From Scleromatobacter humisilvae (GTDB lineage: Bacteria; Pseudomonadota; Gammaproteobacteria; Burkholderiales; Burkholderiaceae_C), in contig NZ_JAJLJH010000008.1 in the NCBI RefSeq assembly GCF_023231945.1, positions 186,001-250,000 on the forward strand: a stretch of 64,000 nt of DNA. Reading direction: 5' to 3'. Shown here piece after piece: positions 27,319 to 38,142 of the stretch. The notes under the pieces are model-generated. The model did no database searches. It saw only the letters and a list, made by a program, of their open reading frames with translations, and was not told where the DNA came from. Each line of letters starts with the position of its first letter. Within the stretch, counting starts at the first letter, position 1. Position numbers and translations under genes: made by a program.

Positions 27319-27816
27319 TTAGGGCTTGTTGCCCGTGGGGAACGGCCAGGCGGCTGCCGGGCTCAGAGCGGTCTTCGCAGCCGGCGCAGGAGCCGGAGCA
27401 GGCGCAGCGGGCGCCGCGGGCGCCGCCTTTTTCGCAGCGGCCTTCTTCGCAGGCGCCTTGGCAGCAGCCTTCTTCGCAGGCGCCTTGGCGGCGGCCTTCT
27501 TCGCAGGCGCAGCCTTCTTCGCAGGCGCCTTCTTGGCGGCGGCCTTCTTCGCAGGCGCCTTCTTCGCAGCGGCCTTCTTGGCGACCGGCTTCTTCGCAGC
27601 CGGCTTCTTGGCCGCGGCCTTCTTCGCCGGTGCCGCCTTCTTGGCCGGAGCCTTCTTGGCGACAGCCTTCTTGGCCGGAGCGGCCTTCTTCGCCGGCGCC
27701 GCCTTCTTGGCCGGAGCCTTCTTGGCCGCAGCCTTCTTCGCCGGAGCCGCCTTCTTGGCCGGAGCCTTCTTTGCCGGAGCCGCCTTCTTCGCGACCGGTT
27801 TCTTCGCAGTTGCCAT
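27319..27816 (-). CDS. AlaLys-rich histone H1-like DNA-binding protein
   Basis: 165 residues consisting almost entirely of degenerate [16 protein letters not shown] repeats from residue 5 to about 135, ending in an Ala/Pro segment and FPTGNKP. It resembles bacterial H1 homologues such as BpH1 of Bordetella and AlgP-like proteins, which bind DNA non-specifically and influence nucleoid structure. The ATG at 27816 is preceded by AAGGAGAT. The coding DNA is a tandem array of related 12-27 bp units and so is prone to copy-number change. It lies downstream of nrdB on the same strand, 230 bp away, so it probably has its own promoter. Confidence 0.88.
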   Translation of the reverse strand: MATAKKPVAKKAAPAKKAPAKKAAPAKKAAAKKAPAKKAAPAKKAAPAKKAVAKKAPAKKAAPAKKAAAKKPAAKKPVAKKAAAKKAPAKKAAAKKAPAKKAAPAKKAAAKAPAKKAAAKAPAKKAAAKKAAPAAPAAPAPAPAPAAKTALSPAAAWPFPTGNKP

Positions 27817-28048
27817 TTCAATCTCCTTGATCAAGTTGCATGAAACGCCGCCCCAAAAACCGGTGCGGCATTCATCGCCCGCTTGCCTTGCCCACCGCAC
27901 GAGGCAGCAGGTGGTTTGCATGACGATGAACTGGGTTGCAGTGCCAGCGAATCGCATCTGACGGCGATTCTTCTGGCTCCGCGGATCTTGATCTCTCTAC
28001 AACGCCCTTGAAACCGATCGCGCCCGCCGAATGCGGGCCACGGAACGG

Positions 28049-29284
28049 TCAGTCCCAGGACAGTGCGCCACCGGATTGGTACTCGATGACGCGGGTTTCA
28101 AAAAAGTTGCGTTCCTTCTTCAGGTCGATCATTTCGCTCATCCACGGGAACGGGTTTTCCTCGTTCGGGAAGAGCGCCTCCAGGCCGATCTGCTGTGCAC
28201 GCCGATTGGCGATGTAGCGCAGGTAGCCCTTGAACATCGACGCGTTGAGACCGAGCACGCCGCGCGGCATCGTGTCTTCCGCGTAGCGGTATTCGAGCTC
28301 GACGGCCTTCATGAACAGGCCCTTGATCTCGTTCTTGAACTCGGCCGTCCACAGGTGCGGATTCTCGAGCTTGACCTGGTTGATCAGGTCGATGCCGAAG
28401 TTGCAGTGCATCGACTCGTCGCGCAGGATGTACTGGTACTGCTCGGCGGCGCCGGTCATCTTGTTCTGGCGGCCCAGCGACAGGATCTGCGTGAAGCCGA
28501 CGTAGAAGAACATGCCTTCCATCAGGCACGCGAACACGATCAGGCTGCGCAGCAGCGTCTGGTCGTTCTCCGGCGTGCCAGTGTGGAAGTTCGGATCCAT
28601 GATCGCTTCGATGAACGGGATCAGGAACTGGTCCTTGTCACGGATCGAGGCGACTTCGTTGTACGCGTTGAAGATCTCGCTCTCGTCGAGACCGAGCGAC
28701 TCGACGATGTACTGGTACGCGTGCGTGTGGATCGCTTCCTCGAAGGCCTGGCGCAGCAGGAACTGGCGGCACTCGGGGGCAGTGATGTGGCGGTACGTGC
28801 CGAGGACGATGTTGTTGGCGGCCAGCGAATCGGCCGTCACGAAGAAGCCGAGGTTGCGCTTGATGATGCGGCGCTCGTCTTCGGTCAGACCGTTCGGGTC
28901 CTTCCAAAGCGCGATGTCGCGCGACATGTTGACCTCTTGCGGCATCCAGTGGTTCGCGCACGTGGCGAGGTACTTCTCCCACGCCCACTTGTACTTGAAC
29001 GGCACCAGCTGGTTGACGTCGGTCTGGCCGTTGATGATGCGCTTCTCGGCGGCCGTGACGCGACGCGCGGACTTCGTCGCGTGCGTCGCGGCGATGGAGA
29101 TCGCGGGCGAGACTTGCGGCTCGGAGTGCGGCACGGCGCGAGAGTCGACGGCTTGCGTGAGCACCGGCGCGGACTGCACATCGCGAAGCGACGGAGAGGC
29201 CATCCGTCCATCGTTGTTGAACGCGGTGGACGTCGTCGGCAGAGAACTTTGTGGAGACCGGAGGTCGTCTTCCCAGACCAGCAT
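28049..29284 (-). CDS. nrdB: Class Ia ribonucleotide reductase, beta (R2) subunit
   Basis: 411-residue radical-generating subunit. An N-terminal extension of about 75 residues rich in Ser/Ala/Pro precedes the ferritin-like core. The segment [12 protein letters not shown] supplies iron ligands Glu183 and His186 and the likely radical Tyr190, aligned with E. coli Glu115/His118/Tyr122. [14 protein letters not shown] carries the later Glu and His ligands. The start at 29284 (MLVWEDDL) is preferred to a TTG 17 codons upstream. It lies 290 bp downstream of nrdA. That gap contains no recognisable gene or clear terminator. Confidence 0.95.
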   Translation of the reverse strand: MLVWEDDLRSPQSSLPTTSTAFNNDGRMASPSLRDVQSAPVLTQAVDSRAVPHSEPQVSPAISIAATHATKSARRVTAAEKRIINGQTDVNQLVPFKYKWAWEKYLATCANHWMPQEVNMSRDIALWKDPNGLTEDERRIIKRNLGFFVTADSLAANNIVLGTYRHITAPECRQFLLRQAFEEAIHTHAYQYIVESLGLDESEIFNAYNEVASIRDKDQFLIPFIEAIMDPNFHTGTPENDQTLLRSLIVFACLMEGMFFYVGFTQILSLGRQNKMTGAAEQYQYILRDESMHCNFGIDLINQVKLENPHLWTAEFKNEIKGLFMKAVELEYRYAEDTMPRGVLGLNASMFKGYLRYIANRRAQQIGLEALFPNEENPFPWMSEMIDLKKERNFFETRVIEYQSGGALSWD

Positions 29285-29574
29285 GTGTGTGCTTCCTATG
29301 CTCTGAATTATCGGAGTGTTGTGTTGAAACACCAAGCACTTATTGACAGCGAGCCGCTCTCGTTGTTGCGGCTTCGCATCGAAGAAGCGTCGTTCGACTC
29401 ATGTGCTTCGCAGCATTTCGCGTGATCGCGATCGCCCTCGTCACGCATCCGCGGCGCGCTCGAATCGCGAGCGCGTGCAGGTACGTGAGTGAGGTATCGC
29501 ATGAGTCGTGTGTGCGTTGCGGCTCGAGGTCCATCGCGTGCCGCGGCGCGCGATGGACTCGTTGTCGCGAAGCC

Positions 29575-32493
29575 TTATTGGCAGGCCTCGCAGGTCGGGT
29601 CGTCGACGCCGCAGAACTTGATGTCGGTGGCCGGTGTTTCACTGAGCATGGCTTGTGCCTGGGCCGCGGCGACGTCCATCGCGGACAGGCCGCCGGACGT
29701 CGAACCGGACGACACCGAGTTGAGCTGCTTGCGGTCGACCGTGCTCTTCTCGGCGTGCGTCGCGCCCATCGTGCGCAGGTAGTACGTCGTCTTCAGGCCG
29801 CGCAGCCACGCCAGCTTGTAGGTCTCGTCGAGCTTCTTGCCCGACGCGCCCGACAGGTAGATGTTGAGCGACTGCGCCTGGTCGATCCACTTCTGGCGGC
29901 GCGCGCCGGCTTCGACCAGCCACGTCGCGTCGACCTCGAACGCCGTCGCGTACAGCGCCTTCAGTTCCTCGGGCACGCGGTCGACCGCGCGCAGCGAGCC
30001 GTTGTAGTGCTTGAGGTCCATCAGCATCACGGAGTCCCACAGGCCCAGGCGCTTCAGGTCGCGCACCAGGTACTCGTTGACCACCGTGAACTCGCCCGAC
30101 AGGTTGGACTTGACCGACAGGTTGCCGAAGGCCGGCTCGATCGACGCGTCCACGCCGATGATGTTGGAGATCGTCGCGGTCGGCGCGATGGCCACGCAGT
30201 TGGAGTTGCGCATGCCGTGCTGGGCGATCTTGGCGCGCAGCGCGTCCCAGTCCAGCGTCGTCGAGCGATCCACTTCGACGTAGCCGCCGCGGTGCTTGGC
30301 CAGCAGGTCGATCGAGTCGATCGGCAGGATGCCCTTGTCCCACAGCGAACCCTTGAACGACGAGTAGCGGCCACGTTCGGCCGCGAGCTCGGTCGACGCG
30401 GAGTACGCGTAGTAGCACACCGCTTCCATCGAGCGATCGGCAAATTCGACGGCAGCCTGGCTCGCGTACGGCGTGCGCAGCTGGTACAGGCAATCCTGGA
30501 AGCCCATGATGCCGAGGCCGACCGGGCGATGGCGCAGGTTGGAGTCGCGCGCCTTCTTGACCGCGTAGTAATTGATGTCGATCACGTTGTCGAGCATGCG
30601 CATCGCGGTGCGCACGGTCTTCTGCAGCTTCGAGTGGTCGATCACCATCGTGCCGTCGGCCGTGGCGACCAGGTGCTGCGCGAGGTTGACCGAGCCGAGG
30701 TTGCAGACGGCGATCTCCGTCTCGCTGGTGTTGAGCGTGATCTCGGTGCACAGGTTGGAGGAGTGCACCACGCCCACGTGCTGCTGCGGCGAGCGCACGT
30801 TGCAGGCGTCCTTGAACGTGATCCAGGGATGGCCGGTCTCGAACAGCATCGACAGCATGCGGCGCCACAGGTCCTTGGCCGGGATGCGCTTGAACAGCTT
30901 CAGCTCGCCGCGGTCGGCCTTGGCCTCGTAGGCGGTGTAGGCGGCTTCGAACTCGAGGCCCACCAGGTCGTGCAGGTCGGGGCAGGTGGACGGCGAGAAC
31001 AGCGTCCAGTCGCCGCCTTCCATCACGCGGCGCATGAACAGGTCGGGGATCCAGTTCGCCGTGTTCATGTCGTGCGTGCGGCGGCGGTCGTCGCCGGTGT
31101 TCTTGCGCAGCTCGAGGAACTCCTCGATGTCCAGGTGCCACGTCTCGAGGTACGCGCAGACCGCGCCCTTGCGCTTGCCGCCCTGGTTGACGGCGACCGC
31201 CGTGTCGTTGACCACCTTGAGGAAGGGCACGACGCCCTGGCTCTTGCCGTTGGTGCCCTTGATATAGGAGCCGAGCGCGCGGACGTTGGTCCAGTCGTTG
31301 CCCAGGCCGCCGGCGAACTTCGACAGCAGCGCGTTCTCCTTCAGCGCCTCGTAGATGCCGTCGAGATCGTCGGCGACGGTCGTCAGGTAGCAGCTGGACA
31401 ACTGCGAGCGGCGCGTGCCGGCGTTGAACAGCGTGGGCGTGCTGGACATGAAGTCGAACGTCGACAGCACGTTGTAGAACTCGATCGCGCGGGCCTCGCG
31501 GTCGATCTCGCCCAGCGACAGGCCCATGGCCACGCGCATGAAGAACGCCTGCGGCAGCTCGATGCGCTCGTCGTTGTCGTGCAGGAAGTAGCGGTCGTAG
31601 AGCGTCTGCAGGCCGAGATAGTCGAACTGCATGTCGCGCGACGCGTCGAGCGCGGCGCCCAGCTTGGCGAGGTCGAACTGCTGCAGCTTCTCGTCCAGCA
31701 GCTCGGCCTTGACGCCGCGCTTGATGAACTTGGGGAAGTACTCGGCGTAGCGCTCGCCCATCTGCTCCTGCGAGACTTCTTCCTTCAGGATCTCGCGGCG
31801 GATCGTGTGCATCAGCAGGCGCGCGGTGGCGCGCGTGTAGCCGGGCTCCTTCTCGATCAGCGTGCGCGAGGCCAGGATCGCGGCCTTGTAGACCTCGTCC
31901 ATCGGCACGCCGTCGTACAGGTTGCGGCGCGTCTCGGCGAACACCGGCTCGGCGGTGACGTCCGGGCCGAGGTTGGCGCAGGCCGCGACGATCAGCGAGT
32001 GCAGGTGGGCCACGTCCAGCGGCACGCGCTCGCCGTTCTCGGTGACGAACAGCTCGGGCTCGGCGACCTTGACTTCGGACACGCCGGCCTTGACGCGATC
32101 CTGCGCGCGGCGCTCGCGATACAGCACGTAGGCGCGCGCCACTTCATGATGGCTCCCGCGCATCAGGCCGAGCTCGACCTGGTCCTGGATGTCCTCGATG
32201 TGGAAGGTGCCGCCCGCCGGCCGCGAACGCAGCAGCGCGCGCACGACGCTCTCGGTCAGGCCGTCGACGGTCTCGCGGACGCTGGCCGAGGCCGCGCCCT
32301 GCGTGCCGTGAACGGCCAGGAAGGCCTTCATCAGCGCAACGGCGATCTTGCTCGGCTCGAACGAGACGACCGCGCCGTTGCGGCGCAGGATCTGGTAGCC
32401 CTGGTAGGCGTTGTGGGAGCCGGCGACCGTCTGGGTCGGCGCGACACGCGCGACGGTGCTGCTCTCGTTGATGGCGGATGCGATTCCTTGCAT
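29575..32493 (-). CDS. nrdA: Class Ia ribonucleotide reductase, alpha (R1) subunit
   Basis: 972 residues, catalysing NDP to dNDP reduction with NrdB. The N-terminal ATP-cone is visible (QILRRNGAVVSFEPSKIAVALMKAFLAV). The catalytic barrel has SQLSSCYLTTV and IAVCNLGSVNLAQHL (redox Cys pair), radical-path tyrosines near KTTYYLRTMG, and the C-terminal swinging CEAC pair (TCEACQ). ATG 32493 is preceded by GAGGGG. The open frame extends 76 codons further upstream but without protein-like content. A paired NrdR-type box lies about 300 bp upstream. Confidence 0.96.
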   Translation of the reverse strand: MQGIASAINESSTVARVAPTQTVAGSHNAYQGYQILRRNGAVVSFEPSKIAVALMKAFLAVHGTQGAASASVRETVDGLTESVVRALLRSRPAGGTFHIEDIQDQVELGLMRGSHHEVARAYVLYRERRAQDRVKAGVSEVKVAEPELFVTENGERVPLDVAHLHSLIVAACANLGPDVTAEPVFAETRRNLYDGVPMDEVYKAAILASRTLIEKEPGYTRATARLLMHTIRREILKEEVSQEQMGERYAEYFPKFIKRGVKAELLDEKLQQFDLAKLGAALDASRDMQFDYLGLQTLYDRYFLHDNDERIELPQAFFMRVAMGLSLGEIDREARAIEFYNVLSTFDFMSSTPTLFNAGTRRSQLSSCYLTTVADDLDGIYEALKENALLSKFAGGLGNDWTNVRALGSYIKGTNGKSQGVVPFLKVVNDTAVAVNQGGKRKGAVCAYLETWHLDIEEFLELRKNTGDDRRRTHDMNTANWIPDLFMRRVMEGGDWTLFSPSTCPDLHDLVGLEFEAAYTAYEAKADRGELKLFKRIPAKDLWRRMLSMLFETGHPWITFKDACNVRSPQQHVGVVHSSNLCTEITLNTSETEIAVCNLGSVNLAQHLVATADGTMVIDHSKLQKTVRTAMRMLDNVIDINYYAVKKARDSNLRHRPVGLGIMGFQDCLYQLRTPYASQAAVEFADRSMEAVCYYAYSASTELAAERGRYSSFKGSLWDKGILPIDSIDLLAKHRGGYVEVDRSTTLDWDALRAKIAQHGMRNSNCVAIAPTATISNIIGVDASIEPAFGNLSVKSNLSGEFTVVNEYLVRDLKRLGLWDSVMLMDLKHYNGSLRAVDRVPEELKALYATAFEVDATWLVEAGARRQKWIDQAQSLNIYLSGASGKKLDETYKLAWLRGLKTTYYLRTMGATHAEKSTVDRKQLNSVSSGSTSGGLSAMDVAAAQAQAMLSETPATDIKFCGVDDPTCEACQ

Positions 32494-32790
32494 GGCGACC
32501 CCTCTATCTGAATTGTCTGAAACGAAAACCTGTGGATGACTTGTGCGTACCGTGTGCGCAACCTCGGTTTTCAACACACAAAGCTTCGCCCAGACTCGCT
32601 CGAGGCGAGCTTGCTGGACGACGTTTGGTGTGGGACTACCCGCTCGGCGCGGCCGAGGACTGCGCTCTGCATCGTGGCGAACACCGGCAGGTGCCGGCAG
32701 CGTCCTCGCAGAGTGCGTCAACGGAGGTAGTCATTGAGGTTTGTACAACCGGTTAGACCGATGAATGACTTTACCACCCGGGGCAAGTGA

Positions 32791-32837
32791 ACGCTATACG
32801 TAGCGTTAAAAAACCTCTAAGGCACTACCCGTAGTGT
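32791..32837 (-). promoter_or_regulatory. Paired NrdR-type boxes upstream of nrdA
   Basis: Two 16-bp imperfect palindromes, ACGCTATACGTAGCGT (32791-32806) and GCACTACCCGTAGTGT (32822-32837), match 12 and 11 positions of the NrdR consensus ACACWATATATWGTGT. They are exactly 31 bp apart, about three helical turns, as is typical of NrdR sites. The repressor NrdR is not encoded in this window. The 505-bp stretch 32494-32999 holds this element and no gene that I can support. Confidence 0.72.
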
Positions 32838-32999
32838 CACCGGACGATTGACGAAATCTTGATGACAAGGCCGCGGACAGGCCTCGCGCCGAACCCGCGC
32901 CGTTGCGGGACCGGCTCGCGCAGACCCGCATGGATGCTTGCGCGGACACGCATCACGCGCCGCGAGACCGCATGGATCCGCGCTCGCTGCAGCGCAGCG

Positions 33000-33581
33000 T
33001 CAGGCCTGTCGCGGCTTGGCGGCGGGGATGCGTTGCGCGTCCCATTGCAGGCGCGCCGCGAGATCCGTCCAATCGAAGCCCGGGCCCGGATCGATCTTGC
33101 GTCCGGGCGCCACGTGCTCGTGCCCGACGACGTGACGGATCGCACGGACAGCGTCGATCGCCGGCAACAGTTTCTCGAGCGCGGCGTATTGAGCCGGCTC
33201 GAAGGTGTCGCCTTCGAGACCCTCGAGCTCGACGCCGATCGACCAGTCGTTGGCCGCCTCGCGCTCCTCCCAGCTCGAACGCCCGGCATGCCACGCGCGC
33301 TCGTCGATGGAGACGAACTGCAGCACGCTGCCGTCGCGCCGGACGACGAAATGGGCGGAGACCTCGAGCCCGCGGATCGTCTCGTAATAAGGATGCGCCG
33401 ACCAGTCCAGCGTGTTCGTGAACAGCCGCCGGATGCCGTCGCCGCCATACTCGCCCGGCGGCAGGCTGATCGAATGCAGCACGACGGTGTCGACGCGCGC
33501 GCCGGCCGGCCGCGCGCTGAAGTTGGGCGACGGCACGCGCGTGGCGCCGCGCCACCAGCCCGCCTCCCAGGCGTCGGTCAT
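33000..33581 (-). CDS. ampD: 1,6-anhydro-N-acetylmuramyl-L-alanine amidase
   Basis: 193-residue cytoplasmic zinc amidase of murein recycling, removing the peptide from anhydro-muropeptides. VDTVVLHSISLPPGEYGG carries the first zinc His. SAHFVVRRDGSVLQFV, RAWHAGRSSWEEREAANDWSIGVELEG, and GHEHVAPGRKIDPGPGFDW (second His and Asp) follow the AmpD pattern. ATG start, one nucleotide after the pilR stop codon, so translationally linked to pilR. It pairs functionally with mpl at 11 kb. Confidence 0.95.
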   Translation of the reverse strand: MTDAWEAGWWRGATRVPSPNFSARPAGARVDTVVLHSISLPPGEYGGDGIRRLFTNTLDWSAHPYYETIRGLEVSAHFVVRRDGSVLQFVSIDERAWHAGRSSWEEREAANDWSIGVELEGLEGDTFEPAQYAALEKLLPAIDAVRAIRHVVGHEHVAPGRKIDPGPGFDWTDLAARLQWDAQRIPAAKPRQA

Positions 33582-33582
33582 G

Positions 33583-35124
<1,542 letters not shown>

Positions 35125-35185
35125 AGACAGACCTCCGGCCTGCGGCCTGCGGTGCGAGCTCCCTTCGGAGCGGCCGTGCGTACGC

Positions 35186-37021
35186 TCATAGCACCAAACG
35201 TCCTTCAGCCGAAGTCAGCGACTCACGCGGCATCATCACCTCGAACACATTGCAATGGCGCTCGTCGTGGCGCCGGAAATCGATGCGGGCGCCGTGACGC
35301 TCGCAGAGTTCGCGACAAATGTACAGCCCGAGGCCTGTCCCACGACTGCGTGTGGAATGGAAGGGCTCGAACAGGTAGGGCTCGACGTCCTGCGGGATCG
35401 GGGGCCCGTCGCTGGCCACCGACATCCGCGCCCACGCGCCGTCCTCGCTGGGCTCGAGCGAGACGCGCACGCCGCCCGGCCGCGGGCTGGCGTGGCGGAT
35501 CGCGTTGTCCAGCAGGTTGACCAGCACGCGGCGCAGGTGGTCGGAGTCGAAGACCACGCCCACCGGCGCCGGCGGCAGCAGCACCTGGAGCCGGCTCGCG
35601 CTGCCGAGGATCAGGCCCACCGTGCGCGCCCATTCGCTGCAGATGCTGGCGATCTCGGCGGTCACGTCCAGCGTGCGCGAGGGCGCGAGCGAGCCCGGCG
35701 CCGCCTCCATGACGTCGTCGACGATGCGTCGCAGGCGGTCGATGTTGTCCGTCATGATGCGGATCAGGCGCCGCTGGTCGGGGCGCAGCTCGTCTTCCTC
35801 CAGCAGTGCGTTGGCCTGCGAGATCGCCGCGAGCGGGTTGCGGATCTCGTGCGCCACGCCGGCCGAGATGCGGCCCATCGCGGCCAGCCGTTCCTGGCGC
35901 AGGCGCGCTTGCACGGCGCGCAGCTCCTCGATGAACAGCACGCACAGCGGCTCGTCGGCGGGCGCGGTGTCGTTGCCGTCGGAACGGCTGCGCGTGAAGC
36001 GCGCGCGGATGTGCAGCGCCCGGCGCGAGCCGTCCTCCAGCTGGATGTTGAGATCCATCGGCGCCGACGGCCAGTTGCCGCGCGCGAAGGCCTGGTCGAC
36101 CTCGTCGGCCAGCACCAGCCAGCCGGGATGCAGCCGCAGCGAGAACGGCGGCGACGGGCAGCGCGCGGCCTGCGCCACCAGCAGCCGGCGCGCCGACGGA
36201 TTGGCGGCGCGCACGCGCAACTGGCGGTCGATCACGAGCACGCCGTCGGCCATGTCCTCGATGACGAGGCGGCTCAGCTGGGCCTGCTGGCGCGCGCGCT
36301 CGCGGCTGTCGCGCGCGGTGCGCTCCTCGTGCGCGAGCCGCATCGACAGCTCGCCCGACAACAGCGCCACCACGAACAGCCCGATGCCGCTCAGGCCGGC
36401 CTGCGACATCAGCGCCGCGGAGTCCGGCACCGAGCCCGCGACGCGCCCGGCCGCGGCCAGCAGCATCAGCGCCACGCCCGCCGCGGTCGCCAGCGCCGGC
36501 AGCCGCGGCGTGAGGATGCCGGCCATCAGCACGGGCAGCACGAGCAGCGCGGTGAAGTTGAGGTTGGAGGTCGGGTCGATCCAGTGGATCGCGCCGAACA
36601 CGAGCAGGTCGACGCCGATCGTCATCCACCACTGCCAGCGCGCCGACTGCAACGCCTTGAAGACGCGCAGCTGGTCGGTGAGCCACCAGATGAAGGCCTG
36701 CACGACGTAGGCCGCGCACAGGATCAGCGGGGGCGTGAGGTAGCGCGCGGTCAGCGCGCCCATCAGCGAGATCGCCAGCACCAGCGCGACGCCGAGTGCG
36801 GCGCGGGCCGCGACGTAGGTGCCGAAGATGCGGCGCAGCGCATGGCCGGCCAGCGGCCGCAGCACCGGACGGTTGGCGTTCCAGCGGCTGCCGTCGGCCG
36901 CGGCGGCCTCGTCGGCCTGGCCCTCGAGCGCGCTGAACCACGATTCCTCGGGCAGGCCCGCGTTGGCGCCTTCGCGCGACTGCGCGGCGCGACGTTCCCT
37001 GCGCTGGCGGCTACCCCACAT
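35186..37021 (-). CDS. pilS: Membrane sensor histidine kinase PilS
   Basis: 611 residues. About six hydrophobic segments lie between residues 67 and 225, as in PilS. They are followed by a PAS-like region (about 250-360), HisKA with phosphoacceptor His391 (GVAHEIRNPLAAISQANALL), and an ATPase domain with NLLDNAIRHASP and GTGLGLYICRELCERHG. In Pseudomonas PilS senses pilin level in the membrane. An Arg-rich, hydrophilic 50-residue N-terminus precedes TM1. It is 61 bp upstream of pilR. Confidence 0.92.
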   Translation of the reverse strand: MWGSRQRRERRAAQSREGANAGLPEESWFSALEGQADEAAAADGSRWNANRPVLRPLAGHALRRIFGTYVAARAALGVALVLAISLMGALTARYLTPPLILCAAYVVQAFIWWLTDQLRVFKALQSARWQWWMTIGVDLLVFGAIHWIDPTSNLNFTALLVLPVLMAGILTPRLPALATAAGVALMLLAAAGRVAGSVPDSAALMSQAGLSGIGLFVVALLSGELSMRLAHEERTARDSRERARQQAQLSRLVIEDMADGVLVIDRQLRVRAANPSARRLLVAQAARCPSPPFSLRLHPGWLVLADEVDQAFARGNWPSAPMDLNIQLEDGSRRALHIRARFTRSRSDGNDTAPADEPLCVLFIEELRAVQARLRQERLAAMGRISAGVAHEIRNPLAAISQANALLEEDELRPDQRRLIRIMTDNIDRLRRIVDDVMEAAPGSLAPSRTLDVTAEIASICSEWARTVGLILGSASRLQVLLPPAPVGVVFDSDHLRRVLVNLLDNAIRHASPRPGGVRVSLEPSEDGAWARMSVASDGPPIPQDVEPYLFEPFHSTRSRGTGLGLYICRELCERHGARIDFRRHDERHCNVFEVMMPRESLTSAEGRLVL

Positions 37022-37050
37022 GGACGGCCTCCGTCCCGCTCACGGCAGGA

Positions 37051-37290
37051 TCACTCGACACGCGGGCCCGCATCGCGATGCGCGGTGCAGCAGTAGACGA
37101 GCGCGCCGTCGCGCACGGCCTCGGACGCCGGGAAGTGCAGGCCGCAGGCCGCGCAGTCGACCATCGCCTCGGGCGGCGCGACGGGATTCGCGGCCGCGGC
37201 CCGCGGCGGCGCAGCGACCTTGCGGCGCGGCCGCAGCAGCCACCAGACCACGAAGCCCACGATCGCCCACAGCAGAACGCGTCCCACCAT
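37051..37290 (-). CDS. Small PP0621-type protein with membrane anchor and metal-binding Cys motif
   Basis: 79 residues. One N-terminal membrane helix (VGRVLLWAIVGFVVWWLLRP), a short Ala/Pro linker, then VDCAACGLHFPASEAVRDGALVYCCTAHRD, whose CxxC plus CC/H pattern looks like a zinc-binding knuckle. It matches small proteins found next to pilS in Burkholderiales. The start ATG overlaps the stop of the CcsA-like gene (TGATG), and it ends 29 bp before pilS. The role is unknown. Confidence 0.82.
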   Translation of the reverse strand: MVGRVLLWAIVGFVVWWLLRPRRKVAAPPRAAAANPVAPPEAMVDCAACGLHFPASEAVRDGALVYCCTAHRDAGPRVE

Positions 37291-38090
37291 CAGCCACCCA
37301 GCCCGGTCGGCGCGCGCTGCAGCACGACCTCGAACACGAAGCGCGAGCCGACATAGGCCAGCAGCATCAGCACCGCCCCGGCGTAGACCCAGCGCGTGGC
37401 CTGCCGGCCGCGCCAGCCGCGCGTGCGGCGCCCCACGATCAGCGCCGCGAACGTGGCCCAGCTGGCCAGCGACAGCACCGTCTTGTGGTCGCCCCAGCGC
37501 CAGTGCCCCATCGTGAGCAGGCCGATGACGATGGCCAGCGTCAGCACGACGAAGCCGGCCTCGACGAACAGGAACGTGAGCCGCTCCAGCGACAGCAGCG
37601 GCATGCCCAGCAGCCCCGCGCCGCCCTTCTGGCGCATCTGGCTCTCGGCGCGATCGAGCATGGCCGCGTGCACCACCGCCACGCCGAACAGCGCGTAGGC
37701 GGCGATGCCCAGCGTCCAGTGCAGCGGCGCGTAGACCGAGTACGAGACGATCACCACGTCGCCCGGAAACGCCAGCGCCAGCAGCACGCTCGCCGCGCCG
37801 ATCGCCGCGAAGATGCGTCGCAGCCCGGCGATCGGCACCAGCCGCGACTCGGTGAAGTGCACGGTCAGCACGAGCCAGGCCGTGAGCGACAGCACCGGCG
37901 CGAAGCCCCAGCGGATACCTTGCCCCGCATCGGCTTCGAGACCGAACGACGCCGCGATGGACAGCCCGTGCAGCACCAGGGCGAGGACCTGCGCGCGCGT
38001 GCCCCACGGCGGGCGCGAGAACGCCGACAGGACGTAGGCCGCGACGGCGGCCCAGGCCAGCGCGTGGATAGGAGCGGAAGTTAGAATCAC
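37290..38090 (-). CDS. CcsA/YpjD-family cytochrome c assembly-like membrane protein
   Basis: 266 residues with about eight transmembrane helices. The C-terminal half carries the assembly-domain features LHWTLGIAAYALFGVAVVHAAMLD, LTFLFVEAGFVVLTLAIVIG, WRWGDHKTVLSLASWATFAAL and GWRGRQATRWVYAGAVLMLLAYVGSRF, as in the heme-handling CcsA/HemX/YpjD group. YpjD homologues next to ffh are common in Proteobacteria. It is divergent from ffh, with a 52-bp shared intergenic region. Confidence 0.85.
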   Translation of the reverse strand: MILTSAPIHALAWAAVAAYVLSAFSRPPWGTRAQVLALVLHGLSIAASFGLEADAGQGIRWGFAPVLSLTAWLVLTVHFTESRLVPIAGLRRIFAAIGAASVLLALAFPGDVVIVSYSVYAPLHWTLGIAAYALFGVAVVHAAMLDRAESQMRQKGGAGLLGMPLLSLERLTFLFVEAGFVVLTLAIVIGLLTMGHWRWGDHKTVLSLASWATFAALIVGRRTRGWRGRQATRWVYAGAVLMLLAYVGSRFVFEVVLQRAPTGLGG

Positions 38091-38142
38091 CCTCGCAGTT
38101 TACTGGGGCGCGCCGCGCTCATCCTTGCTGCCCCACGCACCC

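Noticed and set aside
27360-27800. CRISPR-like or minisatellite array
   Set aside because: The repeats are codon-level units of a Lys/Ala-rich protein with no unique spacers, a good ribosome-binding site and a terminator, so it is a coding gene.
29285-29574. A gene or promoter between nrdA and nrdB
   Set aside because: No coding-like frame, NrdR-like box or convincing promoter is visible in the 290-bp gap.
35125-35185. A third copy of the 79-bp repeat between pilS and pilR
   Set aside because: Only a short CTCCCTTCGGAG hairpin-like similarity is present and the rest does not align with the element.
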